This document shows positions 25,599-37,398 of a stretch of 64,000 bases of DNA, one piece after another. The number at the start of each line of letters is the position of its first letter. The stretch's first letter is position 1. The stretch comes from Dasypus novemcinctus. Lineage: Eukaryota > Chordata > Mammalia > Cingulata > Dasypodidae. The notes beneath the pieces are model-generated. The model had not been told where the DNA came from. It ran no database searches and saw only the letters and a list, made by a program, of their open reading frames with translations. The DNA lies in the NCBI RefSeq assembly GCF_030445035.2, contig NC_080678.1, forward strand, positions 114,864,599 through 114,928,598, given 5' to 3'. Both the position numbers and the translations under genes were made by a program.

Positions 25599-26311
25599 TT
25601 AAGATCAATTTTTATTTATATATTCCCCCCCCCTTGTGGCTTGCCCCTTTTCTTTTTGCTGTCTCTTCTCTGTGTCCATTTGCTGCATGATTTTTCTGTA
25701 TCTGCTTGTCTCCCTTTTGCTGTCATCTTTTTTTTTAAGGATTTACTTATTTATTTATTTCTCTCCCCTTCCCCCTTGCCTGGGTTGTCTGTTCTCTGTG
25801 TCTATTTACTGTGTGTTCTTCTTTGCCTGCTTCTGTTGTTGTCAGTGGAATGGAAATCTGTGTTTCTTTTTGTTGCGTCATCTTGTGTCAGCTCTCCGTG
25901 TGTGCGGCAACATTCCTGGGCAGGCTGCACTTTCTTTCGCACTGGGCGGCTCTCCTTACAGGGTGCACTCCTTGCGTGTGGGGTTCCCTACGCAGGGGAC
26001 ACCCCTTCGTGGCATGGCACTCCTTGTGTGCATCAGCACTGCTCATGGGCCAGCTCCACACGGGTCAAGGAGGCCCAGGATTTGAACCATGGACCTCCCA
26101 TGTGGTAGACAGACACCCTAAGCACTGGGCCAAGTTCGCTTCCCCTCTGTTGCATCATCTTGCTGCATAAGCTCTCCACGGCACATGGGCCATCAGCTCT
26201 CCTCTGCACATGCGCCAGCTTTGTCTTCACAAGGAGGTCTTAGGACTTGAACCCAGAGACTCCCATATGGTAGATGGGAGCCCAACTAATTAAGCCACAG
26301 CCGCTTACCCC
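25599..26311 (-). mobile_element. Middle SINE, antisense, inside the outer SINE
   Basis: It is flanked by 'gagttgattttttt' at 25,585-25,598 and 26,312-26,325, a 14-bp duplication. Its body reads (plus strand) from 'aagatcaatttttatttata' to about 25,729 and resumes at 26,144 with 'tgttgcatcatcttgctgc' through 'taattaagccacagccgct'. The wording parallels the DAS-SINE but is more diverged, so it looks like an older subfamily. Confidence 0.7.
25730..26143 (-). mobile_element. Inner DAS-SINE, antisense
   Basis: A near full-length armadillo DAS-type SINE: A-rich tail complement and (ATTT)n, 'ggttgtctgttctctgtgtc', 'tgcggcaacattcctgggca', 'gcactgctcatgggccagct', 'gacctcccatgtggtagaca' and the tRNA-like head with B-box complement at about 26,079-26,090. 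It interrupts the middle SINE. The target duplication is imperfect ('ttgctgtcatctt' against 'gttgcatcatctt'). Open frames of 119-155 codons here are artefacts of the SINE. Confidence 0.85.
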
Positions 26312-27159
26312 GAGTTGATTTTTTTGCTTGTTTTGCTTGTTGTTTTTGTTTTTTCAGGAAGCACCAGGAACCGTATCTGGGACTTCCCACAGTGGGAGGT
26401 GGGTGTTCAACAGCTTGACCCACATCTGTTCCCACCAGTTCCTCCTTTCAAGTGAGTACATGGAAGACCCAAGAAGTTAACTTGCCAAAGGTCTACAAGT
26501 CAGCAAGTAGCAGAACTGTGGTCTGAGGCCAAGTTGTCCAGCTCAAAGGGCAGGCTCTTGATGACTACACTGGACTGCATAGAACAAGAAAAGCTCATTC
26601 AGACACCTACAATCTGGTCCATTGGATTTGAGAAAAAAGCCACATTGCTCATGTTGTTACTCACCTTCAATCCCATTTTCTCACCAGTGAACTCCTGAAC
26701 TCTCCTTAAATATGAAATCTGAACTGAGCGGAATGGGCTACGGGGATGCACCATGGGGAGAAAGATGAGGGACCCAGGAAGCAGCCTCTGTCATCCAGCC
26801 CACTTATGCTCTTCGTGTTCCAGGCGAAGAGCCACTCAAGGTAATATTCAAAGCAGGAAAGAGCTGAGCAGCAGACGGTGCTTTCAAATCCTAAGGATGA
26901 GTGTGGGCAACCACTTTCAGCTCAAAGCCCTTTAACGACACCAGGGAGGGCAAGGGCAACGTCATCTTGGGACAGCGAAGATGCCTTTGTTCTCTACGGC
27001 ACACAGAGAGAGGAGGAGGTTAAGCCCCTTCGTCCCTTTGCTCCTCAGGTGTTTAAGAAGTGGAGTAGCTTCAAGCTGAAAGCAGGGACCAAAAGTGGCA
27101 GAGCAGAGGGAACCCCAGAGCAGAGGGGCAGGGACTAAGAAATAACACTCTGGAAACGT

Positions 27160-27312
27160 ATGTACCTTGGACAAACAACATAAGCACCTTTTGCTCACCT
27201 ATAAAATGGGGATAATAATAATAATACTTACCACACAGAGGATTAAGAATGTGTGTTGCATAAAGTCAGATCTGTAACCTGGTAGATACCAGCAAATATT
27301 CAGTTTCTCTAT
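27160..27312 (+). repeat. MIR 3' half
   Basis: 'gtaccttggacaaacaacat', 'ctcacctataaaatggggat', an (AAT)n slip and 'cacagaggattaagaatgtg' follow the second half of MIR. Confidence 0.75.
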
Positions 27313-28074
27313 TTAGGCCATGGTAATTATTAATTAGGGCAGACCCAGCTATGGACGGACAACTGGAGACCTCACCCAGATTCTTACTCAGCCTGGGACT
27401 CTGCAATCCAGGTACTACAGAAACTGGCTTGAGGTCCTCCAAACCCATTTCTGATTCCTGGGCACACTCCTACATTTCTCAGCATCTATTGCAGGTGCCT
27501 GAATTCTGGCCAGTGCACTGTGTGGGCAGAAGGGATGTGAACGACTGCCAGGCTTTGCTCCACAAAAACTACCCCTCACGGTCCCTCCTTCTCACTCCCC
27601 ATCTGCCAGGCTGATGCAGAGGATCTAGCAGAGGTCTTCAGAGCCCCTGGGAGATGGCAGATCCACAGGAGCCGAGGCCCTGGAATGACTGTGTGGAGCA
27701 TGTCCCTCCACCCCTACCAGCAATGGTACTTCATATGAATAATATCTAAATTCTATTGCATTTGGTCACTGACATGTTAGGGTTGTTGTTGCAGCAGCCG
27801 GTCTAACCTGAATGCTACACACAGCTAACCAAGCCTCAAGTTGAACTGGTAGGTGCTTCCATGACCACCGCATGCACTGCAGAGACTAGACAGCATAATG
27901 TCCAAGAAAGAAAGGATAGGATGCAACTGGATAGGACTGGTGAGCATGAGGAAGGGCCAGCGGCAACTCACAAGACACCACGGGAGGACCAGTGGCCTAC
28001 GGGAGAAGTGGGCCAGCCCAGCAGCGGAACTGCCTGGGCTCACGGTCAGCCACTGGTTCTTCAGGAGGGCAGTG

Positions 28075-28262
28075 TGGTGCTGTGGGGAGAGTAGGGGCTT
28101 TGAGGCTTAGCAGACCAGAGCCCATATCTGCCAGTGACTATCTCAGAAAGTGGCGGAACCTCTCTGGTCTTCAGTGTCCTTGTCTGGGAAGTGTAGATAC
28201 CAATGCCTGCCTCTGGGTTCGGTGGCATCTGGTACGGTGAAATTAGCTGTGATGGGAGCAGT
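28075..28262 (+). repeat. MIR SINE
   Basis: 'gagagtaggggctttgaggc', 'gccagtgactatctcagaaa', 'gaacctctctggtcttcagt' and 'gtctgggaagtgtagatacc' match MIR order at moderate divergence. Confidence 0.7.
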
Positions 28263-28622
28263 TGCTCCCCGGAAACTGGCAAATGCTACTACCTGGGACA
28301 TTTTTCCCTGGAAGGCCAGTTGTTACCCAGTGACCAGCACACCACAGAAATGGCATCAGCTAAGTGGTAGGGGAGAGGGAACACAAGGGAAGAGAATCCC
28401 CGCAGCATGCAGAGCATGTGTGAAGGTCCAGAGGTATAAGAACAAAAGGTGTGATAAAATGAAAGAAGCCCCAGGGGGCTGAGGGTGGAGAGCTTGGGAA
28501 GAGAGGCCAAGATACACCGAGACAGAGGGCATGAGATGGCTCTTGGGGAAGGAGCTCACTAAAGAGTGGCTCTTTGTTCAAATTACCTATGGCTGGGTAA
28601 CAAATCACCCTAAAACAAAGAG

Positions 28623-29043
28623 GTTTTTTTTTTTTAAGATTTATTTATTTTATTTATTTCTCTCCCCTTCCCCTCCCACCCCAGTTGTCTGTTCTCTGTG
28701 TCTATTTGCTGCATCTTATTTGCCCACTTCTGTTGTTGTCAGTGGCACAGGAATCTGTGTTTCTTTTTGTTGTGTCATCTTGTTGCGTCAGCTCTCCGTG
28801 TGTGCGGCGCCATTCCTGGGCAGGCTGCACTTTCTTTCACACTGGGTGACTCTCCTTATGGGGTGCACTCCTTGCGCGTGGGGCTCCCCTACGCCGGGGA
28901 TACCCCTTCATGGCAGGGCACTCCTTGTGTGCATCAGCACTGCGCATGGGCCAGCTCCACACGGGTCAAGGAGGTCTGGGTTTGAACTGGAAACCTCTCA
29001 TGTGGTAGACTAACGCCCTAACCACTGGGCCAAGTCCGCCGCC
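28623..29043 (-). mobile_element. DAS-SINE, antisense, full length
   Basis: Same family as the inner SINE at 25.7 kb: T-run and (TTTA)n at the left, 'cagttgtctgttctctgtgt', 'gtgtcatcttgttgcgtcag', 'tgtgcggcgccattcctggg', 'cacacgggtcaaggaggtct' and the head 'accactgggccaagtccgcc'. The insertion splits an older repeat: 'aaatcaccctaaaac' before it continues as 'agtggcttaaaatgatc' after it. The short flanks 'caaagagg' and 'caaagtgg' are the probable target duplication. The 160-codon frame through it is spurious. Confidence 0.88.
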
Positions 29044-29203
29044 CAAAGTGGCTTAAAATGATCACTTTATTTTGTTCATGATTTTTAAGTCAAAAATTCA
29101 GGAAGGGATCAGCTGGTCGGTTCATCTCTGATCTATCTGATGTCAGTTGGGGTTCAAGGATCTGCTTCTAAAACGGCATCTTTACTCACATGCTGGGGGC
29201 CTG

Positions 29204-29225
29204 TATCTCTCTCTCTCTCTCTGTC
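29204..29225. repeat. (TC)n microsatellite
   Basis: About nine TC units followed by 'tgtctatc'. It lies inside old repeat sequence downstream of the DAS-SINE. Confidence 0.8.
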
Positions 29226-29299
29226 TATCTTCATGTAGTAGCTCACCTTCCAGTGCCTTTCCAGGTGGCCCACTCTTGTCACAACAAGGTAAGCTCAGG

Positions 29300-31305
29300 C
29301 ATCTTACATGGTGGCTAGCTGCTCCAGGAGCAGGCATTGCAAGGCTCTTCTTCCTACCCAGCTTCAGAACTCCCGCTCCTCACTTCCCCCATGCCCCCAT
29401 AGTTACCAGCTACGACAGAGCCAGCCCGGCTCAAAGGAGGGTTCTGCCCCTAGATGTGAACACCAGGAGCCAAACACATGGAGAGGCTTCTTTGGAGACT
29501 GGCTATGGCACTGCTAGTGAGCAGCCGATGCTCCCTGGCCACCCTCCAGGCACAGCAGGAGATCAGAAAAGAAAAAGACCAAAACCAAAGAAAGACCACT
29601 GCTGTCCACAGGGAGCTTGCAGCCAAAGAGGCGAGGTGCTGGCCACATAAACAGCAGTGCAGCCTCAGATGGATGATGACCACACGAGACATCGAAACAG
29701 AGTGGGGAGTCGCCAAAAAGAGCATGGGACAGACCTCTAACTAGGGTGGATGGAGACTTCCCAGGAAGGTGGTATCTGAGCTGAGCCATGAGTGACAGGG
29801 TGAGGCCAGCTGGAGGGCTGAAAAGGGGAGCAGTGGACCAACTCTGAGGCCACCCCAGCCTTCCACCACATCTGGACCGCATGTGGCCGAATGTGGCCAT
29901 CACCATGTTCCCCACCATTGGGGATGTTGCTCAAGTCTGGAGCACTCCTCTGTCATGGGCAGGGGGCTGGAGAGCACAGCAGCTGCTGAGTGTGACAGCT
30001 CCCCACCGGGCTGGTGATGCTGCCCCACGCGCCGGCACTCAGGGAGGGGCCGGGGACAGCAGACCTGCTCACGCTGGTCTGACCTCACCCAAACCAGCAG
30101 GCCCCATGGCCAGTAGAAAGGCTGGAGACGCAGCTCCCTCACAGCAACCTGCCAGCCTCGGAGGCACAGCCAGGCCGGTAGGTCCCCCAGATACACTGCC
30201 AGGGCCACACAAGGCAGACCCAGTGGTGACAGCCATTTTCCATGCCTGCAGGATGCTCTGCTGACAAACACCTGGGACAGCAGGGGGTGTGGGAGGGAGC
30301 TAAAAATAGCACCGCTGGCAGCAGAGAAGCATCTTCTAAGTCCCCGGGGTCCTGTTATGCCTCGCCAGGGGCCTCTGGGATACACACGGGCTGGCATGCG
30401 AGCATTCTCCCTTCTCAACACCACAGGCATGGGGGCCTGGGAGGGCTCGTCCAGCACACCAGGAGGTCTGCCCAGGGCTCCCAAGTCCTCGTGGAAACAG
30501 CCCTGGGGGCTGGGCTTGGAGGTGGGCAGGCTGGGGTGGTCTTCACACCGCTCACCCCAGGGCCCTCTCTAGCCACCCCCTCTCTGAGCGATTCTCGATG
30601 TTCTCTGCCATTTCCGGGCAGCCAGGCTTCATGAAGACCTGCTCACTGCCCACTTCACCACCTGTTGCCAAATATTTTGTGCCTGGGGCTCAGCAGGCAC
30701 AGGCTGCCATGCCCAGTGGCCTCAGAAGAGATCCACCCCAGGCTACGGTGACAGGCTTCCAGGCTGTGAGTGGAGAGGGGCAAGGCAGGGTCCGTCTAAG
30801 GCAAGGGGACATGCACAGCCACTGAATGGGTTCCCGCCACCACCTGCCGAGTGTTCAGATTAAATTCTCTGTCCTGCTGATATCCAAAATACACCTCATT
30901 GATAATAGACCTGAGAATTCTGGGATTTTTTTTGCCTTTCATGGAATTTCCATTCATACAATAACAGAGTTTCAGAATTTGAGATATGAGTAGATCGCCT
31001 GTAGAAACAATAAGGCATCCTCCTGTGCTGGATGCTTAGACTAACGCTTTAATGATAATACTTCGCCCGTATGTCTCAAACTTTTCCATCAAAAGACACT
31101 TCTCAGCAGAGAAGGAACACAAACTTCCGGGGGGTGGCCCAGGCTGCTCCTCCGTGCCCTCATGCACCAATGCCGATGACACTCACACACACACAAACCT
31201 CTCACAAACACATCTCTCTCAAGTGTGTACACATGTGCTTGAATTCTGCCTCCCACTCCTAAGGTATCTGTGTATGTGTTAACATTAAAAATCATGTTCT
31301 TCATC
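29300..31305. other. GC-rich then transitional, no gene recognised
   Basis: The longest frame (29,900-30,484, minus, 194 codons) has no domain, overlaps a plus-strand frame of 127 codons and lies in GC-rich, stop-poor sequence. A short CA-repeat lies at about 31,180-31,195. From about 30.85 kb base composition shifts to AT-rich, shortly before the LINE-1 cluster begins. Confidence 0.4.
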
Positions 31306-31309
31306 TCAA

Positions 31310-34300
31310 AAGAGAATCACTAAAGAAACAAAACAATTGAACAGTATATTAGAAGAGCTGGATATGATAGACATATATAGATCATTACACCCAAACACAG
31401 CAGGATATACATTTTTCTCAAGCGCACATGGATCATTCTCCAAGATAGACCATATGCTAGGCCACAAAGAAAGGCTTAATGAATTCAGAAAGATCGAAAT
31501 CATACAAAACAATATCTCTGACCACAGTGAAGTGAAGCTGGAAATTTGCAAGGGACAGAGGCCCAGACTTCACACTACAATTTGGAAATTAAACAGCACA
31601 CTCTTAGAAAAACAGTGGGTCAAAGAGGAAATCTCAAAAGAAATCAAGGACTACCTTGAAACAAATGATAATGATAACACAACATACCAAAATTTATGGG
31701 ATGCAGCAAAACCAGTACTGAGAGGGAAATTTATAGCCATAAATTCATACATCAAAAAAGAAGAAAGAGCAAAAATTGAAGAACTAACTGCACTTTTGAC
31801 GGAATTAGAAAAACAACAACAAAGTAACCCAACAGGAAGAAGAATGAAGGAAAAACAAAGATAAGAGCAGAACTAAATGAAATAGAAAATAAGAAAGCAG
31901 TTGAAAAAATAAACAAGACCAAGAGCTGGTTTTTTGAGATCAACAAAATTGGCAAACCTTTAGTGAGACTATAAAGAAAAAAAGAGAAAAGATGCAAATA
32001 CACAAAATAAGAAATGAGGAAGGTGATATCACCACTCACCCCACAGAAATAAAGACTATCATAAGAGGATACTTTGAAACTATATTCCAACAAAAATGAC
32101 AATTTAGAGGAAATGGACAAATTCCTAGAAACACATAAGCAGCCCATATTGACGAAAGAAGAAATTGACGATCATAACAAACCAATCACAAGCAAAGAGA
32201 TAGAATCAGTCATTAAAAATCTCCCAACTAAGAAGAGCCCAGGGCCAGACGGCTTCACAGGTGAATTCTACAAAACATTCCAGAAAGAACTAACACCAAT
32301 CCTGTTGAAACTATTCCAAAAATCGAAACCGAAGGAACATTGCCTAACTCCTTCTATGATGCCAACATTACCCTAGTACCAAAACCAAACAAAGACACCA
32401 CAAGAAAGGAAAATTACAGACCAATTTCTCTAATGAACCTAGACGCAAAAATACTTAACAAAATACGTGCTAATCATATTCAACAACACATTAAATAAAT
32501 TATACACCATGACCAAGTGGGATTTATTCCAGGTATGCAAGGATGGTTCAACATAAGAAAATCAATCAATGTGATACACCATATAAACAGATTGAGAGAA
32601 AAAAACCACATGACTAAATCTATAGATGCAGAAAAGGCATTTGACAAAATACAGCACCCCTTCCTGATAAAAACACTCCAAAAGATTGGAATACAAGGAA
32701 ACTTTTTGAACATGATACAGAGTATATATGAAAAACCTAAAGCCAACATTGTTTACAATGGTGAAATCCTGAAATCCTTCCCTCTAAACTCAGGAACAAG
32801 ACAAGGATGCCCATTGTCTCCACTCCTATTTAACATTGTCTTGGAAGTACTTGCTCGAGCACTGAGACAAGAATCAGATATAAAAGGCATTCAAATTGGA
32901 AGGGAAGAAGTCAAAATTTCATTATTTGCAGATGACATGATCCTATATATAGAAAACCCTGAGAGATCTACAACAAAGCTCCTAGAACTCATAAATGCGT
33001 TTAGCAAAGTCGCAGGTTATAAGATCAATGTGCAAAAATCAGTAGCATTTCTGTACACCAATAATGAGCAAGATCAGGAGGAAATCAAGAAACAAATACC
33101 ATTCACAATAGTAAATAAAAAAATCAAATACTTAGGAATAAATTTAACTAAAGAGGTAAAAAACTTATACATCGAGAACTATACAAGACTGTTCAAGGAA
33201 ATCAAAGAAGACCTAAATAAATGGAAGAATAGTCCCTGTTCATGGATAGGAAGACTGAATATTATTAAGATGTCTATCCTACCAAAACTGATCTACACAT
33301 TCAATGCAATCCCAATAAAAATCAACACAGCCTTTTTAAGGAACTAGAAAACGAATTATGAAATTTATTTGGAAAGGAAAGAGGCCCCGAATAGCCAAAG
33401 ACATATTGAAAAAGAAAAATGAAATAGGAGGAATCACACTTCCTGACTTCAAAACATACTACAAAGATACAATAGTGAAAACAGCATGGTACTGGCATAA
33501 GGAGAGACACACAGACCAATGGAATTGAATTGAAAGTTCAGATATAGAACCTCATGTATATAGCCATATAATATTCGATAAAGCCACCAAACCCTCTCAA
33601 CTGGGAGAGAATGGCCTATTCAACAAATGGTGCCTGGAGAACTGGATAGCCATATGTAGAAGAATGAAAGAGGATTACCATGTCACACCTTATACAAAGA
33701 TCAACTCAAGATGGATCAAAGACCTAAATATAAGAGCCAAGACCATAAAGACCTTAGAAAGCAATGTAGGGAAACATCTACAGGACCTTGTAATAGGAAA
33801 TGGCTCCATGAATATCACACCAAAAGTACAAGCAGCAAAAGAACAAATAGATAAATGGGACTACCTCAAAATTGAAGCCTTCTGCACCTCAAAGGAGTTT
33901 GTCAAGAAAGTAAAAAGGGAACCCACACAATGGGAGAAAATATTTGGCAACCATATATCTGATAAGAGACTTATAACTTGCATATATAAAGAGCTCATAT
34001 ATCTTGTAAACAGAAACATAAAGAACCCATTTAAAAAATGGGAAAAAGATTTAAACAGACACTTCTCCAAAGAAGAAATACAAATGGCTAAAAAGCACAT
34101 GAAAAAATGCTCCAAATCTCTAGCTATCAGGGAAATGCAAATCAAAACTACAATGAGATACCATCTTATTCCCATAAGATTGGTAGCCATGAAAAAAACA
34201 GTAGAATACAAATGCTGGAGAGGATGTGAAGAAAGGGGAACACTCATCCATTGCTGGTGGGAATGCAGAATGATCCAACCATTCTGGAGGACAGTTTGGC

Positions 34301-36746
34301 GGTTTCTCAAAAAACTATCCATAGATTTGCCATATGACCCAGCAATACCACTGCTGGGTATATACCCAGCAAAACTGAAAACAAGGACACAAACCGATAT
34401 ATGTACACCAATGTTCATAGCAGCATTGTTCACTATCGCCAAAAGTTGGAATCAATCCAAATGTCCATCAACAGATGAGTGAATCAATAAAATGTGGTAT
34501 ATACACACAATGGAATACTACTCAGCTGTAAGAACCAATACACTACAATCGCACATGATAACATGAATGAACCTTGAGAATCTTATGTTGAGTGAAGCAA
34601 CCCAGGCATTGAAGGACAAATACTCCATGACCTCAATGATATGAAATAAGTTAACTGCCTCAGAGAGCTAGAGTCTGGAAAAGTGGCTTACAGGAAATCG
34701 GGGGGTGGAGGAAGGATGTGAGTTAATGTCTGCAGGGGTGGAATCTGTGATGAGCTGGTGGTAAGTATGAGCACAAAGAAGGGACAAAATGGGGGCAAGG
34801 GGTTACCTTTGGGTGGGGTTTTCTGGGTTTGAAGAGGGCTGGGGACGGGCAGAGGGGTAATATTGTCCAAGAAATAGGGGGGAGGGAGGGGCAGCATACG
34901 AACATGGGAGAGTGTCAGATGTTCGTTGAGAACAAAATGTTGAGTAAAACGTATCAAAGTATAAGTAGAAGGGTTACCTGGTTAGGACGCTCAGGGGGTA
35001 TGGTCTGATGCGGGACGGACTCCGGAGGGAATAGCTGAAGGCTCATTTTGCCAAGCTGGGTTCTACCATTGGGTGGGGTGGACCCATATCCTGGGGAAGA
35101 CTAATGCCGTCAAATAGAGAGAACTGTATCTCTCGTGAGAAAGGATGGCTCCCAGGGCATTAGATTGGCAGGCATTGTGGGCCCTAAGGGGAGGGGAAAA
35201 TGGATGTGGAATGGATGGAACAAAGGTAAATAAGGGGGCAAGAGAGGAGTTATGTGAGAGTACACGAGGATGAATATAAAACAGCTATTACACCAAAAAC
35301 ATATAGGGGACAACAGACTAATAATGAAAACCATAAGACAAAACATAGGATAACTAAAAAAAGTTAGAAAACTGTACAACCTAAAGTATGGACCACATAG
35401 TAAGCACAGATGTCACCTTGTTTGAAAACTATTGTTTCAGAATTTGTACATCAGTTTCAGGAAATATGATATGAATAAGTTAAAAGATTATTGCTGTGGA
35501 AGGGAAAAGATTTTATGGTGGATCTGAGGAAGTACTGTATATTGTATATATGAATTTCGGTGATCTAAGACTCTTCTGAAGCTGACATTTTGTTGGGATT
35601 CACTTTACGGGAAGTTTTGGATCACAGAGTGGTTCAATAATGGCAGCGGAGGAATACTGATATGGGATGTTATTGACAGGATATATATGGTTGACAGGGA
35701 GTTATACAGGGCATATGCCCAGGGTATATGGTAATGTCTATATATACTCATAGTGGAAACAATTAAAAACAACAGCTCAGGGGGTACTGGGCTCCTGGCC
35801 GGGGGGTCACTGTTGTGGGCCCTGGGAGAGCAGTGGCAATCCTCCAGGTGCAACGACAAGAACCAGGAAGGAAGGAGGGCCCAACAGTGGGTTCTTGATA
35901 CTAATGGCTACACTTTTGAGCCTATACACCTGCAATAAGAACAAGGCCTAGAGCAGCATTGTGCCTGGGGGTTTCCTCCTGACAGCCTTCATGTTACTCA
36001 AATGTGGCCACTCTCACAGCCAAACTCAGCATGTAGATGTGATGCATTCCCCCCAGCGTGGGACATGACACCCGGGGATGAGCCTCCCTGGCACCGAGGG
36101 ATCACTACCACATACCAGCTGAAGATGCAACTAGAAAATGACCTTGAATTAAAGGTTCAATGCGGATCAGCAGAATATCCCTGTCTACATATAATAACAC
36201 GACTTCAGGAAGCTGTTTGACCTAATGTAAGGGGGAAATGGAAAGGAGAAATGAGATTATAAGGCTGTGAGTCTCTAAAAAAGAGTCTGGAGGTTGTCAG
36301 AAGGAATACCCCTATGTACAACTGAACAGAGTCTAAGAGACAGATAAGGTAGATACAACCCCAGGTATTGGTTCTTTTGAGGGATAAAGAGACCCACGGG
36401 TTCTATGGTCATGGCAGAAGGGGTTCACTGCCATGACAGATGGCCCTTCTTTAGAGCTGGTATTTCTGCGTGATGGAATTGGACTCAGAGGGATCTCTTT
36501 TCACAAGACTTGCATGCTACTTTATTGGAATTGTAGTAGGTGCTGGGTTTAAGATATATGTAGGGGATTTGAATCTCTGGACTGATAATATGACACCCAG
36601 GCCCAGAGCCTCAACAGACTTCAGCTCCTACACTTTGATTTATTGGACTTACTCCACTTAGCTAACATGGAGTTGAAGAAAGTCAACCACCACAACATGG
36701 AGCCTAGAGTGTCTACAACTGGAATCGGGAGAAGTGCATCCAGTAC
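31310..36746 (+). mobile_element. L1-X: 5'-truncated LINE-1 with long 3' UTR
   Basis: The element starts inside the endonuclease part of ORF2, runs through reverse transcriptase and the C-terminal cysteine region to a stop at 34,480-34,482, and continues through about 2.2 kb of 3' UTR. The 3' UTR is cut at 36,746 by the first base of ERV-1, and its last several hundred bases and poly-A are not found on the far side. The 3' UTR block at about 35,960-36,740 is shared with copies at 42.97-43.97 kb (+) and 52.3-53.15 kb (-). This looks like one of the better preserved L1 copies in the window. Confidence 0.88.
31337..34482 (+). pseudogene. L1 ORF2 (endonuclease-reverse transcriptase), broken
   Basis: ORF2 protein nicks target DNA and reverse transcribes L1 RNA. 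The C-terminal part of the endonuclease is open at 31,337-31,864 and includes '[15 protein letters not shown]' and the catalytic 'SDH' motif. The pre-RT part follows at 32,074-32,376 ('[15 protein letters not shown]'). The RT core is at 32,517-33,347, with 'DAEKAFD', '[15 protein letters not shown]' and the active site FADD at 32,925-32,936. The C-terminal segment at 33,664-34,482 has 'CWRGCEERGTLIHCWWECR', the conserved cysteine/histidine cluster. Stops and frame changes between these blocks, and the missing N-terminus, make it non-functional. Confidence 0.9.
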
Positions 36747-37010
36747 TGCGGTCACCCCTCAGGCTGAAGTGTGGCCGGGCGGGAGAGCGGCCGCAGCAGG
36801 CCAAGCCGCTGCCCCCATAATAGGGTGGCTGGTCGGACTCACCGCCACCCTTGAAGGAAGCTCGGCATGGGCGCAGAGTGCCCTCAGGTCTCCCCTTCTC
36901 GGCAGCCATGCTTCCGCGGGCGCCCCTCCTACCGGATGGCGCCACATGATGCCTATGGGGTGGCACCCTTCTTCTTCTTTCTCCCTGCGCAGGCGCAGGG
37001 TGGAAAATTC

Positions 37011-37205
37011 CAGTCTGCCCTTTTCCCCTCCCCCAACAGCAGCAACAGCCAGGCGTGGGCGGGAAAATCCAGTCTGCCCTTTCCCCTCCCCCGACAGCAG
37101 CAACAGCCAGGCGTGGGCGGGAAAATCCAGTCTGCCCTTTTCCCTCCCCTGACAGCAGCAACAGCCAGGTGTGGGCGGGAAACTCCAGTCTGCCCTCCAC
37201 CCCAG
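37011..37205 (+). repeat. U3 tandem repeat, three full units plus a partial
   Basis: Units starting 'cagtctgcccttttccc' begin at 37,011, 37,070, 37,128 and 37,186, so the period is 58-59 bp. The 3' LTR has only two full units (from 40,727 and 40,786). Direct repeats in U3 upstream of the promoter are typical of retroviral enhancers. Confidence 0.9.
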
Positions 37206-37318
37206 CAACAGCAGCCACCAATTCCTAAACCCTGCCCCTTCCCCCAGCAACAGCGACAGCCAATCCCTAACCACCACCCCTCCCCCGTCCAGTACCGCCC
37301 ACTGACCTTTCGCCAGCA

Positions 37319-37398
37319 ACCAATCAGAACAGGGCATGGCTTCGACCAATCAGCCTTCCCCAGCCCCTATAAAACTGTTGCCTCTCCCTCAATAAAGT
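37319..37398 (+). promoter_or_regulatory. ERV-1 5' LTR core promoter and poly-A signal
   Basis: Two 'ccaatcag' boxes (37,319-37,327 and 37,346-37,353) precede TATAAAA at 37,368-37,374. AATAAA lies at 37,391-37,396, only about 20 bp after the TATA box, so transcription would start at or just after the poly-A signal. The signal thus sits at the U3/R border with a very short R, a layout known in MMTV and MPMV. The equivalent signals in the 3' LTR are TATAAAG at 41,027-41,033 and AATAAA at 41,050-41,055. Confidence 0.8.

Larger units (their letters stand above)
25479..26433 (-). mobile_element. Outer SINE (two tRNA-like halves), antisense
   Basis: Flanked by the 11-bp duplication above. On the plus strand it opens with a T-rich tail complement, then 'tgaggtaccagaggtcagag...gaccacctcat'-like sequence to 25,585, and after the inner insert continues at about 26,326 with 'caggaagcaccaggaaccgt...ccacatctgttccc'. 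The two halves look like related tRNA-derived monomers, so this may be a dimeric DAS-type SINE. A younger SINE sits between them. Confidence 0.65.
25375..26560. repeat. Old repeat split by a nested SINE stack
   Basis: An ancient repeat begins at 25,375 ('aacaagagctaaaacgtata') and resumes at 26,445 ('ctttcaagtgagtacatgga...taacttgccaaaggtctaca'). The interruption is flanked by a perfect 11-bp duplication 'accagttcctc' at 25,468-25,478 and 26,434-26,444, which is the target site of the first SINE to insert. This is the outermost of four layers. Confidence 0.75.
26565..28615. other. No gene recognised; two MIR copies inside
   Basis: Apart from MIR copies at 27,160-27,310 and 28,075-28,262 the sequence is unassigned. 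Overlapping open frames near 27.9-28.5 kb on both strands carry no domain. Confidence 0.4.

Noticed and set aside
25636-26170. Frames of 119-155 codons at 25.6-26.2 kb
   Set aside because: They lie entirely in nested SINEs. The same peptides recur at 28.7-29.0 kb and, in part, antisense at 59.1-59.3 kb, so they are SINE artefacts.
29900-30484. 194-codon minus-strand open frame
   Set aside because: No domain, overlaps a 127-codon plus-strand frame, and sits in GC-rich, stop-poor DNA.
33861-34442. 193-codon minus-strand frame
   Set aside because: It is the exact antisense of the C-terminal part of L1-X ORF2, which is the real coding strand.
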